64,000 bases of DNA from Betaproteobacteria bacterium (GCA_016194905.1 JACQAP010000014.1:123863-187862); one strand, 5' to 3'; numbered from the stretch's first letter, positions 8,886-18,398 are shown. Translations and numbers: made by a program. The notes: generated by a model from the sequence alone, not told the origin.

Positions 8886-9886
8886 AAGTCATGATCGTCA
8901 CGGACGCCTGGTCGCCCCAGGTCAACGGCGTGGTCACCACGCTGGCCAAGATCAGCGAGGGACTGAACCAGCTCGGACACGAAACCCGTTTTGTCACTCC
9001 GCAACTGTTCAAATCGATTCCCTGCCCGACCTATCCGGAAATCCGCCTGAGCCTGCTACCCTATGCCGGCCTCAGCCGGGAGATCGAGGCCTTTGCGCCG
9101 GATGCCCTGCACATCGCCACCGAAGGCCCGCTCGGACTGGCCGCGCGGCGCTATTGCCTGAAACGGAACATCGCGTTCACCTCCGCCTTCCACACCCGTT
9201 TTGCGGAATATGTCCACGCCCGCATTCGCATCCCGGTCGATCTGACATACCGATGGCTGCGCAACTTTCATGCGCCCTCGCGCGCGCTGATGGTCCCCAC
9301 GCCGAGCGTGCGGCGCGACCTGGAAGCCCGTGGCTTCACCAACACCGTAGCCTGGACGCGGGGCGTGGATACGCAGACGTTCTCCCCGGGCGCGCGCGAT
9401 GCACTGGTGAATCGGCGTCCCATTTTCCTTTACGTGGGGCGCGTTGCGGTCGAAAAAAACATCGAGGCCTTCCTGAAGCTGGACCTGCCCGGCACCAAGT
9501 GGGTGGTGGGAGAAGGCCCGATGCGGGCACGCCTGCAGCGCCGCTATCCGCATGTGCACTTCGCCGGCATCATGACCGCCGCGGAACTGGCGCGCTACTA
9601 CCGCGCCGCCGACGTGTTCGTCTTCCCCAGCCTGACCGACACCTTCGGGCTGGTGATGCTCGAATCGCTGGCCTGCGGCACGCCGGTCGCCGCATTCCCG
9701 GTGCTCGGGCCGGTGGACGTCATCGGCGAAAGCGGTGCCGGCATATTGCACGACGATCTCGCGACCGCCTGCATCCAGGCGCTGGATATTCCCCGTGAGA
9801 AGGCACGGCATTACGCAGAGCAATTTTCCTGGGGAAAATCCATCGACCAGTTCGTCCGGAACCTGACCCCCGCTACGGCTGCCTGA
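8882..9886 (+). CDS. glycosyltransferase family 4 (GT-B fold)
   Basis: A 334-residue GT-B enzyme. The N-terminal acceptor domain begins MKVMIVTDAWSPQVNGVVTT, with the glycine-rich loop typical of GT4 mannosyl- or glucosyltransferases. The C-terminal nucleotide-sugar domain has FLYVGRVAVEKNIEAFL, VVGEGPMR and the E-x7-E region SLTDTFGLVMLESLACGTPV. It is coupled to the upstream LpxH-like phosphatase by an ATGA overlap, a pair seen widely in proteobacteria and presumably acting on a membrane glycolipid. The 183 bases after it hold no gene. Confidence 0.9.
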   Translation: MKVMIVTDAWSPQVNGVVTTLAKISEGLNQLGHETRFVTPQLFKSIPCPTYPEIRLSLLPYAGLSREIEAFAPDALHIATEGPLGLAARRYCLKRNIAFTSAFHTRFAEYVHARIRIPVDLTYRWLRNFHAPSRALMVPTPSVRRDLEARGFTNTVAWTRGVDTQTFSPGARDALVNRRPIFLYVGRVAVEKNIEAFLKLDLPGTKWVVGEGPMRARLQRRYPHVHFAGIMTAAELARYYRAADVFVFPSLTDTFGLVMLESLACGTPVAAFPVLGPVDVIGESGAGILHDDLATACIQALDIPREKARHYAEQFSWGKSIDQFVRNLTPATAA

Positions 9887-10069
9887 CGACGCTCAGACAC
9901 TACAGCGCACGTAACACGTAAAGGGGTCTACCATCGAAATCATGCGGCTGACGGTGTCCTGTCGGAGGCGTAGGATAAGTCTCCGACGGGGGTGTGGCTC
10001 ATGGGGTCCGTGGCGGTCTCGGTGAGTGACGATGAGGAATAGTGGTCCAAGCTTGGAATATTGCATTAT

Positions 10070-10438
10070 TTATACAGCATACCAAGCCTGACCCGCATTG
10101 CCCCACTCAGCATCGAACTCCAGAACCGGAGGCGCGGGCTTGCAGCACTTCGATGTCGGCGGATCGACCGCAGCGCCTTTTTCGTCATCAGTCAGTGTCC
10201 GCGGCCGCTGATAGACCCAGACATGGTCATGCCGATCGGTCGCAATGCCGCCGATCTGCCCGAAGATCCACTTGTTCGGCAGCGGCTTCGGCCAGAACGG
10301 ATCGACGCGGAATTCAGGAATGTCCGCCGCCGCCACAGGCGTTGCGAGAAAAATAGTCAGGGCCGTGAGTGCTGCCAGCAAAACACGATGCCGCTGTTCC
10401 GTACGTTCCCTGCATGATCCTGAAGACCATGGGCGCAT
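10070..10438 (-). pseudogene. truncated duplicate of the NHL-repeat protein gene
   Basis: This open frame encodes a near-identical copy of residues about 20-97 of the intact NHL protein at 6590-7684 (from ATPVAAADIPEFRVDPFWP to PPVLEFDAE, with only a few changes such as DDEKG for DDERG). It then diverges into unrelated sequence and stops at 10070. The signal-peptide region is altered. It lacks at least four propeller blades and is not expected to be functional. Confidence 0.87.
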
Positions 10439-10465
10439 AGCTGATCAGCATGTGCGATTCAGGGG

Positions 10466-11464
10466 CTATCGAACTACCTCTTGCGCCTGAAGCAGAACGT
10501 CGGGAGGTATCCTGATCCCCAGTTCCCTGGCTGTGTTCAGGTTGATGGCCAGTTCAAACTGCGTTGGCTGCTCTATGGGCAGTTCCGCCGGGTTGGCGCC
10601 TTTGATGATCCTGTCAACGAACCCGGCGGCACGACGATATACCTCACGCAGATTAGGTCCGTAGGACATCAGGGCGCCCGCTTTGGTGTATTCGCTCCAG
10701 GCGGCCATGGTGGGTAGTCGAGCCTTGATAGCGAACCCTGCGATCCTTCCTCGTTGGCCCAGGGTGAGCGCGTCGGGAATGACAAAGATACCGTCGACAC
10801 GGTTTCGGGTAATTTTGAGGCGCGTAATTTTGAGGAAAGCTTCGTCAAAGTCATCGGGAGTTCTGACAGCGACATACTCTGGCGTGATGTCCAGCTTCCG
10901 GGCCCCCGTCTGGGTCTCTTGCCAGTCAAGGCGCTCGCCGGGATGATTGGGATTCGAGAGCACCGCTACCCGGGATAATTTCGGAACGACCGCTTTGAGC
11001 AACTCGAGGCGTTTCCCGGCTAACTCGGAAGAAAGCAGGCTCAAGCCAGTGATGTTTCCGCCAGGATGCGCCATGCTTGCGACGAAGCCGGCCGCGACCG
11101 GGTCGCCGCTGTATCCCATCACGATCGGGATCCGCTGGGTGGCGTTCCTTGCCGCCGCAGTAGCTGCCCCGCCAACGGTGACGATCACGTCGACGTTGCG
11201 CCGGACGAGTTCGATTGCCAGGTTGGGGAGGCGGTCTGATTTCCCATCGGCGAACTGTGGCACCAGAACGATCGTCACTCCCTCGACATATCCCAGCTCG
11301 CGTAACCCTTCTTTGAATCCCTCGAAGTAGGGAGAGGACGGGGCGCTCGGGTCGAGGAAACCAATCTCCGGCAGTTTCCTGGGCTGCTGGGCCTCCGAGG
11401 CGGGAGAGCCCAGTACGAGGTGGAGAAAGACACAAATTGCCAGGGCAAGCGACGTGCGTTTCAT
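10466..11464 (-). CDS. ABC transporter substrate-binding protein (TrpX-like, ABC_sub_bind family)
   Basis: A 332-residue exported binding protein with a signal peptide ending SEAQQP. The mature fold is type-1 periplasmic: LPEIGFLDPSAPSSPYFEGF, LRELGYVEG, DVIVTVGGAATAAARNAT, IPIVMGYSGDPVAAGFVASM and PGGNITG are hallmarks of family PF04392. Members bind aromatic amino acids or other small organics. No permease or ATPase gene is adjacent; it is an orphan, common in betaproteobacteria. It lies between the truncated NHL copy and the MatC-like gene, apparently inserted into the duplicated segment. Confidence 0.9.
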   Translation of the reverse strand: MKRTSLALAICVFLHLVLGSPASEAQQPRKLPEIGFLDPSAPSSPYFEGFKEGLRELGYVEGVTIVLVPQFADGKSDRLPNLAIELVRRNVDVIVTVGGAATAAARNATQRIPIVMGYSGDPVAAGFVASMAHPGGNITGLSLLSSELAGKRLELLKAVVPKLSRVAVLSNPNHPGERLDWQETQTGARKLDITPEYVAVRTPDDFDEAFLKITRLKITRNRVDGIFVIPDALTLGQRGRIAGFAIKARLPTMAAWSEYTKAGALMSYGPNLREVYRRAAGFVDRIIKGANPAELPIEQPTQFELAINLNTARELGIRIPPDVLLQAQEVVR

Positions 11465-11620
11465 CGTAGATCCCCCTTTGTGTCATTGCGTCGAAGGCAG
11501 CGTCGGAGATGCCTGTCGTGACCCGGTATGCCACGAACCGGCGCGCTGGAGTGGATGGATGGCTGCCGAAAGTCTACCATCGGCGTCGGGGAGCCGGCAT
11601 ACAAGGCCGGAAAAAACAAA

Positions 11621-12887
11621 ATGAGTCTTGCCGTCATTTCTTTGTTCGCGCTGTTCGTCGTGGTCGCGGTGGGCAGTTTTCTGCCGGTGAACCTCGGCGT
11701 GCTTTCGATCGCGTTCGCGTGTCTGGTCGGCGTCGTACTTGGCGGGATGAAACTGCCGGCTGTGTTGGCGGGATTTCCGGCCGGACTTTTCCTGACGCTG
11801 ATCGGCGTCACGCTGTTCTTCTCGCAGGCGCGCGTCAACGGCACGCTCGAACGCATGTCGGCAGTCGCGGTCGGGCTGGTGCAGGGCCGGGCCGGCGCGA
11901 TTCCGATCGTGTTTTTCTTCCTGGCTTCGGGTTTCGCGTCGATCGGGCCGGGCAACATTGCCGCCGTCGCGCTGCTGGCGCCCCTGGCGATGATTGCCGC
12001 GGGGCGGGCGGGGGTGCCCCGCGTTCGCGATGGCGATCATGGTGTGCAGCGGCGCCAATGCCGGCGCGCTGTCGCCGTTTGCACCGAGGGGGATCATCGC
12101 CAACGGACTGATGACCAAAATAGGACTGGAAGGCGCGCAGTGGACCAACTACATCAGTCTGCTGGTTGCGCGATCGTTGGTCGGGTTCGCCGGCTATTTC
12201 ATGTTCGGCGGCATCCGACTGCTGGCGACCGGAAACACGGCGGAGGCCGTGCAGCATATTGGTGACAACGTGGTGCCGTTCACCGGGCAGCAAAAACTTA
12301 CGCTGGTAGTGATCGCGGCGTTGATCCTCTCGGTGCTGGTCTTCCATCTGGATATCACGATCGGTGCATTCACCGGCGTTGCAGTGCTGTCGCTTGCCAG
12401 GGCTGCCGATGAAAAGGAAGCGCTCAAGGCGATCCCCTGGAGCGTCGTGCTCATGGTCTGCGGCGTGACAGTGCTGATCGGCGTTGCGGAAAAGACCGGC
12501 GGGATGGAATTGCTGACGTCGATGCTGTCGTCGCTGTCCACGCAGCGAAGCATTACCGGTGTCATCGCGCTCGTCACCGGCGTGATTTCGGTTTACAGCA
12601 GTTCTTCGGGTGTGGTCCTGCCTGCTTTCCTGCCGACCATTCCGGGGCTGATCGAGAAGCTGGGCGGCGGCAATGCGCTGGCCATCGCCTCCTCGATCAA
12701 CGTCGGTGCGCACCTTGTCGACATTTCACCGCTTTCCACGCTGGGCGCGCTGTGCATCGCCAACGCCGCACCCGATGTGGATCGCAGGCAGTTGTTCAAC
12801 CAGATGCTGGCCTGGGGCCTGTCGATGTGTGTCGTCGGCGCGGTTATCTGCTACGTATTTTTCGGCCTGATGATGAAAAGCGCTTGA
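11621..12887 (+). pseudogene. MatC-like dicarboxylate carrier, interrupted by one frameshift
   Basis: Two overlapping frames together encode one carrier of about 420 residues with roughly eleven hydrophobic segments. Frame one (from ATG 11621, MSLAVISLFALFVVVAVGS) reads to about 12016. The homologous continuation (AFAMAIMVCSGANAGALSP) is in the next frame, ending at 12887. One extra C in the CCCC run at 12017-12020 explains the break. The N-terminal half resembles the malonate/dicarboxylate carrier MatC within the SLC13-like transporters. The rest of the sequence shows no further damage, so this is either a very recent mutation or a homopolymer sequencing error. A 36-codon duplicate of its start lies at 7898. 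Confidence 0.75.
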
Positions 12888-12968
12888 TCGCAGAGATTCA
12901 CAGGTGAGCGGGGAAGCATCATCCTGAAGCCTCGTCCAAAACAGCAGGGTTCGTGTGTCACCCCTCGG

Positions 12969-14363
12969 CTACAGGGAACGCAGAAAGTTGAGAACGTCCT
13001 GCTTCTGGTTCTCCCGGAGGTGATTGAAGCTCCTGATCACTGCGTTCGCTTCAGAGGCGTCACCGGCAAAGACGCTCCCGCTCTTGTGCGCCCGAATCGC
13101 CTCCAACAGATCCGACGTTCGTCCATCATGCAGGAAGAAAAGCCGTTGTCCCAGCCCCCACAGCGGGGCGGTCCGAAACTCTCTGGGGCCCGCCTGTCCC
13201 TGAGTGACCCCATCGGCCAGCCCCGGGCCCATGTCGTGGACCAGGAGGTCGGAAAAGAGATTCACGGCCTGGTTGCGTAGTGCGGCGACCGCGGCATTGC
13301 CGGTGTTGAGCGTCGGCGTATGGCAAAGCGCGCACCCGGTATCGCCGAACAGGTTTCGGCCTCTTGCGATTGAATCGACCCCTCCCGGCGTATCGGGCGA
13401 AGGCGCCGGCGGCGCCAGGAAACGCATCAAGAAGGCAAACTTTTCGATCGGACTGACGGCGTCAACAGGCGTCGCGCTGGCGGTGTCGGTGACGGTGTTG
13501 GGAACGGTCGCAAACTGGCAAGTCGGGGTTTCATCCCGCTCGGTTTGAAAGAGCTCGTTGCTGATACCCATTTCGACGTTGTACGCCTCGCCGGAGAACA
13601 GCAGGAGAGATTTGTTCTGGGCCTTCCATCCGAACCGGGCGACCGTGCCGTCATTGCCGTTGTTGTTCGCCTGACCGGAGATCGTATGGCCGGCGAGGAT
13701 CATATTGGGCCGGCCGAAAATCTTGAGCGCTCTCTTCTTGGGGGCATCGTCGGCCTGGTTTGCAAGGATCACATTGTCCGGGATCTGCTCGACCAGGCCT
13801 GCGCCAAACACCGGAGTGGGAATCCGGAAGATCACGTTGCGGCGCGCGAGCTCCTTCTCGAAGTCCGGCTGCGCGAGCACACATCCCGGCGCGTTTGCCC
13901 GACCGGCAATGGTGAATAGATCGTGGACGCCGCCGTCCGGCGTTCCGTCAGGGTTCCTCACGAACCTCGCCTCGCGCACCGGCCCGTTTGCGGTGATGAA
14001 TGACGGAACGCTGTTGGCCGCGCCGTTCAACTTGGCGAACGCAACCTGAGGATTCACCGGCGGGCTCGTCCCACCGACTGCCGGCTGCAGATGGCAACCG
14101 CTGCAGCTGCCAAGGTTCATCGTCGGTCCCAGGCCGTCGCCGACCTCTTCCTCTTCCGTGAACTCGTCCGTGCCGGCGTTGAAAAACGCGAGCTCGGTCT
14201 CGGTCAGTCCCGCGATGGGCGCGCCGGCGCCCGCGGCTCCGCCGCGCACCCCAGGATCCCGGGCTGCAGACGACGCATCGACCGGGGACGGAGCTTCAGC
14301 GCAACCAGCGCAGAAACAGACGGCCGCCAGCGTTGAAAGCAGTTGAAAAACAGACTCTTTCAT
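12969..14363 (-). CDS. di-haem cytochrome c oxidoreductase (DUF1111 / thiol-oxidoreductase-like), lipoprotein
   Basis: About 464 residues with two c-type haem sites, CSGCH near residue 90 and CALCH near residue 348, in the di-haem peroxidase-like family PF06537. The N-terminus is a hydrophobic signal with a likely lipobox (FCAGC), suggesting lipid anchoring in the periplasm. The C-terminal part contains FRTAPLWGLGQRLFFLHDGRT, the segment carrying the distal haem region in this family, and ends with LREN-QKQDVLNFLRSL. The ATG at 14363 is chosen because AAGGAG lies five bases before it; an upstream GTG is too close. The electron donor and substrate are unknown. Confidence 0.9.
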   Translation of the reverse strand: MKESVFQLLSTLAAVCFCAGCAEAPSPVDASSAARDPGVRGGAAGAGAPIAGLTETELAFFNAGTDEFTEEEEVGDGLGPTMNLGSCSGCHLQPAVGGTSPPVNPQVAFAKLNGAANSVPSFITANGPVREARFVRNPDGTPDGGVHDLFTIAGRANAPGCVLAQPDFEKELARRNVIFRIPTPVFGAGLVEQIPDNVILANQADDAPKKRALKIFGRPNMILAGHTISGQANNNGNDGTVARFGWKAQNKSLLLFSGEAYNVEMGISNELFQTERDETPTCQFATVPNTVTDTASATPVDAVSPIEKFAFLMRFLAPPAPSPDTPGGVDSIARGRNLFGDTGCALCHTPTLNTGNAAVAALRNQAVNLFSDLLVHDMGPGLADGVTQGQAGPREFRTAPLWGLGQRLFFLHDGRTSDLLEAIRAHKSGSVFAGDASEANAVIRSFNHLRENQKQDVLNFLRSL

Positions 14364-15221
14364 AGCCACTCCTTCTTCGCCAGCAAACTGAACTCCGAGA
14401 AAGGAACCGAAATCGGTGCTTAGTCGACGCGCTACTTCGCTTGCCGAAGAGCCGGTCGCATAAGATGTCGATCACCAGCCAGATCGCGAGAAACGCGAAG
14501 CTCTCGAGCGCGAAGCTGTGGAACTTGTAGAGGAACTCGGCGATGACGATCGCCAGGAACAGGCCTGGCACTCGGGCGACGAAGAAACGATCACGGCGCA
14601 ACGCACGCATTCGAGCATTGATTTCTCCTTTTGGCTGCAGGCATCGGGAGTGGCCGTGCAACGCGATCGAATCAAGGCGGGGATGCGTCGCATCGATGCC
14701 CCTGCTCAAATACGGGCGAACTAACCCGATGGCCCATACCGCGCCGAGTACCCTGGCCCGAGCGACCGATGAAACCGTGCTTGACCCCGGAGATACGCCG
14801 CGACGACACAATCCGCGAGTACGCCCCGTTCGACTACTGGCCGCATTGTGGGCGCCCGAATTCGTGCATGCAAGCCGTCCTTGGGTCAGTGGCCCGCCCG
14901 ACTTCCGTAAGCGCTTCTTGGCTGCCGTCTCCTCGGCAAGCGCTTGTTCTATCCATTGACGATGAGCCCGCTGCAAGTTCTCCACTTTCGAAAATCCGCA
15001 CAATGCGCTGAACTGCTGCAGGTCGATCACGGTGTAGCGCTTGGGTGGTTGTTGAATCTCGCGCTAGCCGCTGTGCGTCCTACAAGCTAATTCCTACAAG
15101 AAAAGCGAAGATCGGGAGAGGCCCTCTGCAGTAATCGAAGGTCTGTCGGAATTGTTCCGGCACTGTGACGGCATGGAACCTATCGCGTGGACCCGCCCCG
15201 GTTACTGCGGATCATGTACAT
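14364..15221. other. gene-poor stretch with decayed coding remnants
   Basis: No intact gene is convincing here. On the minus strand a short frame from ATG 14610 encodes a hydrophobic peptide (LFLAIVIAEFLYKF, then LAIWLVIDILCDRLFG) that could be a two-helix membrane protein. The frame runs out of register into the cytochrome gene, and a competing ATG at 14618 sits better behind the AAGGAG. Farther right is a transposase-like fragment (listed separately). The remainder resembles nothing recognised. Confidence 0.45.
14898..15055 (-). pseudogene. C-terminal fragment resembling a REP-associated (RayT-type) transposase
   Basis: On the minus strand a frame bounded by a stop reads REIQQPPKRYTVIDLQQFSA, then LCGFSKVENLQRAHRQWIEQ, then ALAEE. 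That pattern (LCGF...FQRAHRQWVEEAL) is recalled from the C-terminal region of REP-associated tyrosine transposases. Neither the HUH/Tyr catalytic part nor a proper end is present, so this would be a decayed piece. The genome's abundance of palindromic repeats makes such a remnant plausible, but the match is from memory and short. Confidence 0.4.
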
Positions 15222-15434
15222 TCACAGAACCTGGGCAGTGAGTCGAACGCCAAGTGCACGTGCCACTTTCAGTACCGTGTCGAAGCGTGGTTTCGCTCCG
15301 GGGGCGAGTGCCTTGTAAAGACTCTCGCGTCCGAGGCCCGCGTCCTTCGCTACCTGCGCCATGCCTCGTGCACGTGCCACATCGCCAAGTGCCAGCAGAA
15401 GGTCGGGATCTTCGGTTTCCAGGACCGCGGTCAT
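15222..15434 (-). CDS. HTH antitoxin-like protein of the HI1420/HigA-type family, N-terminally truncated
   Basis: Seventy residues forming a Cro-type helix-turn-helix: LALGDVARARGMAQVAKDAG, then LGRESLYKALAP, then FDTVLKVARALGVRL. This is the pattern of addiction-module antidotes of the HI1420 family. Normal members begin about 25 residues earlier. Here the upstream codons still read ARYLTDDAAVAEYM in frame, but a TAA closes the frame before any start codon, so the N-terminus is lost or translation begins at ATG 15434. No toxin partner gene is adjacent. It is probably a decaying solitary antitoxin. Confidence 0.65.
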   Translation of the reverse strand: MTAVLETEDPDLLLALGDVARARGMAQVAKDAGLGRESLYKALAPGAKPRFDTVLKVARALGVRLTAQVL

Positions 15435-15639
15435 GTACTCTGCGACCGCCGCATCGTCGGTGAGATAGCGCGCCGCGCGTTATGCCGGAACTAAAGTGGT
15501 GGTTGGCGCGAGGCATCGCTTCTCTCCTTGAAGCGTGCATTCCTGGTTCAAAATGGCCCCGCTAAGCGCCTGGGAAGACCCTGTTTTACGGTCTTATGTC
15601 ACTGGATCAAAACGTTGCGGAGGTCCGACCTCGTTATCG

Positions 15640-16704
15640 TTACAATTTGACGCGGCTGAGCTTGGTGCCCTCGAGACCCAGCACGTAGTCTGCTCCGAAC
15701 GCCATCGACGGCGTGTATGCACCCGGCGCAAGGCGGCCATCCATGACTTTCTGAGTGGCCTTGACGCCCGATTCGGCGGTCAGCGTGTAGCCTTCGCGCG
15801 TGCGCAGGCGCATCGCGACCTTGTTTCCGGCGTCATCCCAGGCTTCGCCGTAGATAACCATCTCGTCGCGGGCGCGCTGCTCGTCGGTCGGGCCTTTGAC
15901 GCGCCTGGCAATCTGCGCCTTCATGAACACCTGCACGGGCGCGAGCCCGAGGATCCAGCGCATGAAGGCAGGCATTTTGATTCTCTTGATCTGCTTTTCC
16001 GGCACGCCTACGAAGACTTCGATGTTGGGAATCCCGGTCGAATAGTACGCGGTGGCGACGTCGCCCCACGGAATGGTGACTGCGGTTGACGATTGATCCT
16101 CCGTGAATCGGATGGTCTCGACCTTGTACGCGGCGGGAACCTTCACGATCCTGCCGTCCTTGCGGATTCTGCCACCCTCGGGCAACCCTTCGACCATGGT
16201 CTTGGCAGTGCCGGGACTGAGCTTGCCGTAACGCGACTTGAACGCGATCTTGAGATGGGTCGCCGACGGCAGCTCGCGTTTCAGCATGGCCGCCAGGCAA
16301 TCCGTGGGAACCACGTCGAAGCCGACGCCGGGAATAGCAGCGATACCGGCGTCCCTGATTTCCTGATTGCGCGAGTGGATGTCCTCGAACACCGCGATTT
16401 CGCCGGTGATGTCGAGATAATGTGTCCCGGCGCGCAGGCACCCGGCGAGCATCTGCCCGCTGGTTGCGGAGAACGGGCCCGCGCAGTGCAGGACCGCTGC
16501 GACGCCTTCGAGGTTCGCTGCGACCTTCGCCGGATCGGCGAGATCGAAGATGCGCGATTCGTAGCCAAGTTCGCCGGCAAGCGCCCGGACGGATTCGGCG
16601 TGGCGGCCGGCAAGGATCGGATCGAGATTGAGATCTTTTGCAAGGCGTGCGGCGAGCTTGCCGGTGTAGCCGTTCGCGCCGTAGATCATCCACCTCTTGC
16701 GCAT
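15640..16704 (-). CDS. saccharopine dehydrogenase-like NAD(P)-binding oxidoreductase
   Basis: A 354-residue protein with an N-terminal Rossmann domain (MIYGANGYTGKLAARLA, where GxNGYTG is the dinucleotide-binding loop), LILAGRH-type second strand, and VLHCAGPFSATSGQML, CLRAGTHYLDITGE and GVGFDVVPTDCLA segments. These motifs define the saccharopine-dehydrogenase/trans-acting enoyl reductase group, whose bacterial members have varied or unknown substrates. It stands alone on the minus strand, 90 bases after the secreted NTF2-like gene, and could be co-transcribed with it. No lysine-metabolism genes are nearby. Confidence 0.82.
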   Translation of the reverse strand: MRKRWMIYGANGYTGKLAARLAKDLNLDPILAGRHAESVRALAGELGYESRIFDLADPAKVAANLEGVAAVLHCAGPFSATSGQMLAGCLRAGTHYLDITGEIAVFEDIHSRNQEIRDAGIAAIPGVGFDVVPTDCLAAMLKRELPSATHLKIAFKSRYGKLSPGTAKTMVEGLPEGGRIRKDGRIVKVPAAYKVETIRFTEDQSSTAVTIPWGDVATAYYSTGIPNIEVFVGVPEKQIKRIKMPAFMRWILGLAPVQVFMKAQIARRVKGPTDEQRARDEMVIYGEAWDDAGNKVAMRLRTREGYTLTAESGVKATQKVMDGRLAPGAYTPSMAFGADYVLGLEGTKLSRVKL

Positions 16705-16793
16705 TCATTCCTTCCCGGCTTGCTGCGCCGTCGCATCGCGCGATGGTGTGGCATTAGGAGTGGGGTCCGCCCCACCCCGTGACCGGTGCGGCT

Positions 16794-17240
16794 TCAGTTC
16801 TGCGCAGGGAGATTCGTCGCCTGGCGCGCGACCAGCACCCAGCCGCTTCCCCGCTTGACCCACACATTCAAGTAGCGCAGATGAAGATTCCTGTTCTCTC
16901 CTTTGATCGTAGCGTCGACATGCACGATGCCGCTCACGAGTGCCGTATCGCCGTAGACGCGGATATCCCTGCCTTCACCCACCGCTTTGTTGACCTTCAG
17001 TTCGCCTAACGCATACATCGGCAGGTATTCCGATCTGGTCAATGAGTCCCCGCGGGCACGGTTGTAGAAGAAGTCGTCGGCGTAGATCGCGTAGAGCGTT
17101 GGCATGTCGGCATTCAGAATGGCTTGACCCCGCTGCTGCTCCAGCCGCTCGATATCGTCCGCGGTGTCCGCGGTTGCGGATGTCGGGACAAATGCGACTA
17201 ACACCGCAAAAAAGAATCCGCTCAAGGCTGACTTGCTCAT
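16794..17240 (-). CDS. secreted NTF2-like (DUF4440-type) protein
   Basis: About 148 residues: signal peptide (AVLVAFVPTSATADT), then one cone-shaped SnoaL/NTF2-like domain with the family's early helix IERLEQQRGQAILNADMPTL, LYAIYADDFFYNRARGD and the C-terminal LRYLNVWVKRGSGWVLVARQ. Such domains bind small ligands or act as accessory enzymes; no activity can be inferred. The ATG at 17240 follows a strong GGGAGG, which excludes the 30 extra residues of the longer frame. Confidence 0.85.
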   Translation of the reverse strand: MSKSALSGFFFAVLVAFVPTSATADTADDIERLEQQRGQAILNADMPTLYAIYADDFFYNRARGDSLTRSEYLPMYALGELKVNKAVGEGRDIRVYGDTALVSGIVHVDATIKGENRNLHLRYLNVWVKRGSGWVLVARQATNLPAQN

Positions 17241-17518
17241 GGTCAATCCTCCCAATGATGGTTTTCTCCGAACCTTCCCGGACGCCACCCCGGCGTTGAA
17301 GCATCTCGCCAAAGTCTGCGTCCGCATCATCGTAGTCCCAAAGCGCCACTGCGGGCAGTCAATTCCAATTGAGCTATGAATCTGAGCGAGGAGGGGTACG
17401 GAGGGGTGCGCTTAAGACGCATTGTTGGCTCGACGTTGAATGGATTGAAATAGTCTTGCTCGTGCCTGGTTTATCTGGTGCACTTGGATATGGAATTCAG
17501 CCCATTACCTACTTCAAA

Positions 17519-18373
17519 TCACGATCGCGATGGCGAACGTGGATCTACCGCAATGTTAATGTGCCGGTACGCCACTTCGCCTTCTTTTACATCGTCAGGT
17601 ATCGAGATCTGCTGGCGTGAGACAACAATCGCATATCGATAGGCGGTTAGCTCCGTTCCGGCGAGCGCCCCTTGCGCGTAACGGCCCGCTTGCAAACGCG
17701 CTAGCTCAAAGCGTGACCTTGGATCGTCGGCGGGGCTCGCTCTCTTCCATTCCGTAAGTACGAACCCATCAACGTATCGTTGCTCGTTGGCAAGATTGCC
17801 CGCAGGCTCTTGAAACACGAGGTCTGTACGCGCGCCGACTGCGTCGACCTTAAATGCCCAAATGCCGTGGAGCAAGAGGTGCACAGCGCCGAGTTTCTCG
17901 CAGGCAACCTCACCCTCCTCAAATGCGGCTTGCCATTTCTCTCGAAATGTCGAATCGACAACTATCAAGCGCTGGAGATGCGCGAACGCTCGCTCCGAGC
18001 GAGCGCGGATGGACTCTTGTGCGTCAGACAGGAGAAATGATATTTCCGTCTCAAAGGCGGCGAGCACGACCAATGCCGCCCACACGCGCTCCTGGAATGC
18101 GTCCGGGCTGCCGTTCGCGTCCCGAGTCAACTCATCCGCGTTCCGTACGAACTCATCGATAGAAGCTAAGGCATTCGGAGGGAGTGAATGCTGGAATTGA
18201 TCTCGGAACTGACGTATGGCCAAGAGAACAGCGATGCAATGTTCACGGAGACGCTTTGCCCTAGAGTAGGTATCGCTCGACCGAACAGCAAGAAACTGCG
18301 CGTGAAGCTGTCCGGCTTGCATTAAACCGAGGATGCGACTCGATAGCGCCTTCCATTGATCGGCATAGATCAT
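17519..18373 (-). CDS. hypothetical protein with a possible PD-(D/E)XK nuclease-like core
   Basis: A 284-residue protein that is not recognised. The N-terminal two thirds look helical (ALSSRILGLMQAG, FAHLQRLIVVDSTFREKW). The C-terminal third holds an alpha/beta pattern with VGARTDLVFQEPAGN followed by YVDGFVLTEWKRA. The spacing of Asp and E-x-K on consecutive strands resembles the PD-(D/E)XK nuclease core, as in restriction-like endonucleases, but this rests on eye inspection. Base composition is lower in GC than the flanking metabolic genes. An attC-like inverted structure lies immediately upstream, so it could be a horizontally acquired, possibly defensive, gene. Confidence 0.6.
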   Translation of the reverse strand: MIYADQWKALSSRILGLMQAGQLHAQFLAVRSSDTYSRAKRLREHCIAVLLAIRQFRDQFQHSLPPNALASIDEFVRNADELTRDANGSPDAFQERVWAALVVLAAFETEISFLLSDAQESIRARSERAFAHLQRLIVVDSTFREKWQAAFEEGEVACEKLGAVHLLLHGIWAFKVDAVGARTDLVFQEPAGNLANEQRYVDGFVLTEWKRASPADDPRSRFELARLQAGRYAQGALAGTELTAYRYAIVVSRQQISIPDDVKEGEVAYRHINIAVDPRSPSRS

Positions 18374-18398
18374 GGATCGTTTCCGTTACCTAGTCATG

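Noticed and set aside
14472..14618. Small gene from ATG 14618 behind AAGGAGAAATCA
   Set aside because: The ribosome site is good, but the encoded peptide is Ser/Arg-rich and the hydrophobic, more protein-like frame starts elsewhere; neither continues sensibly, so no gene is called.
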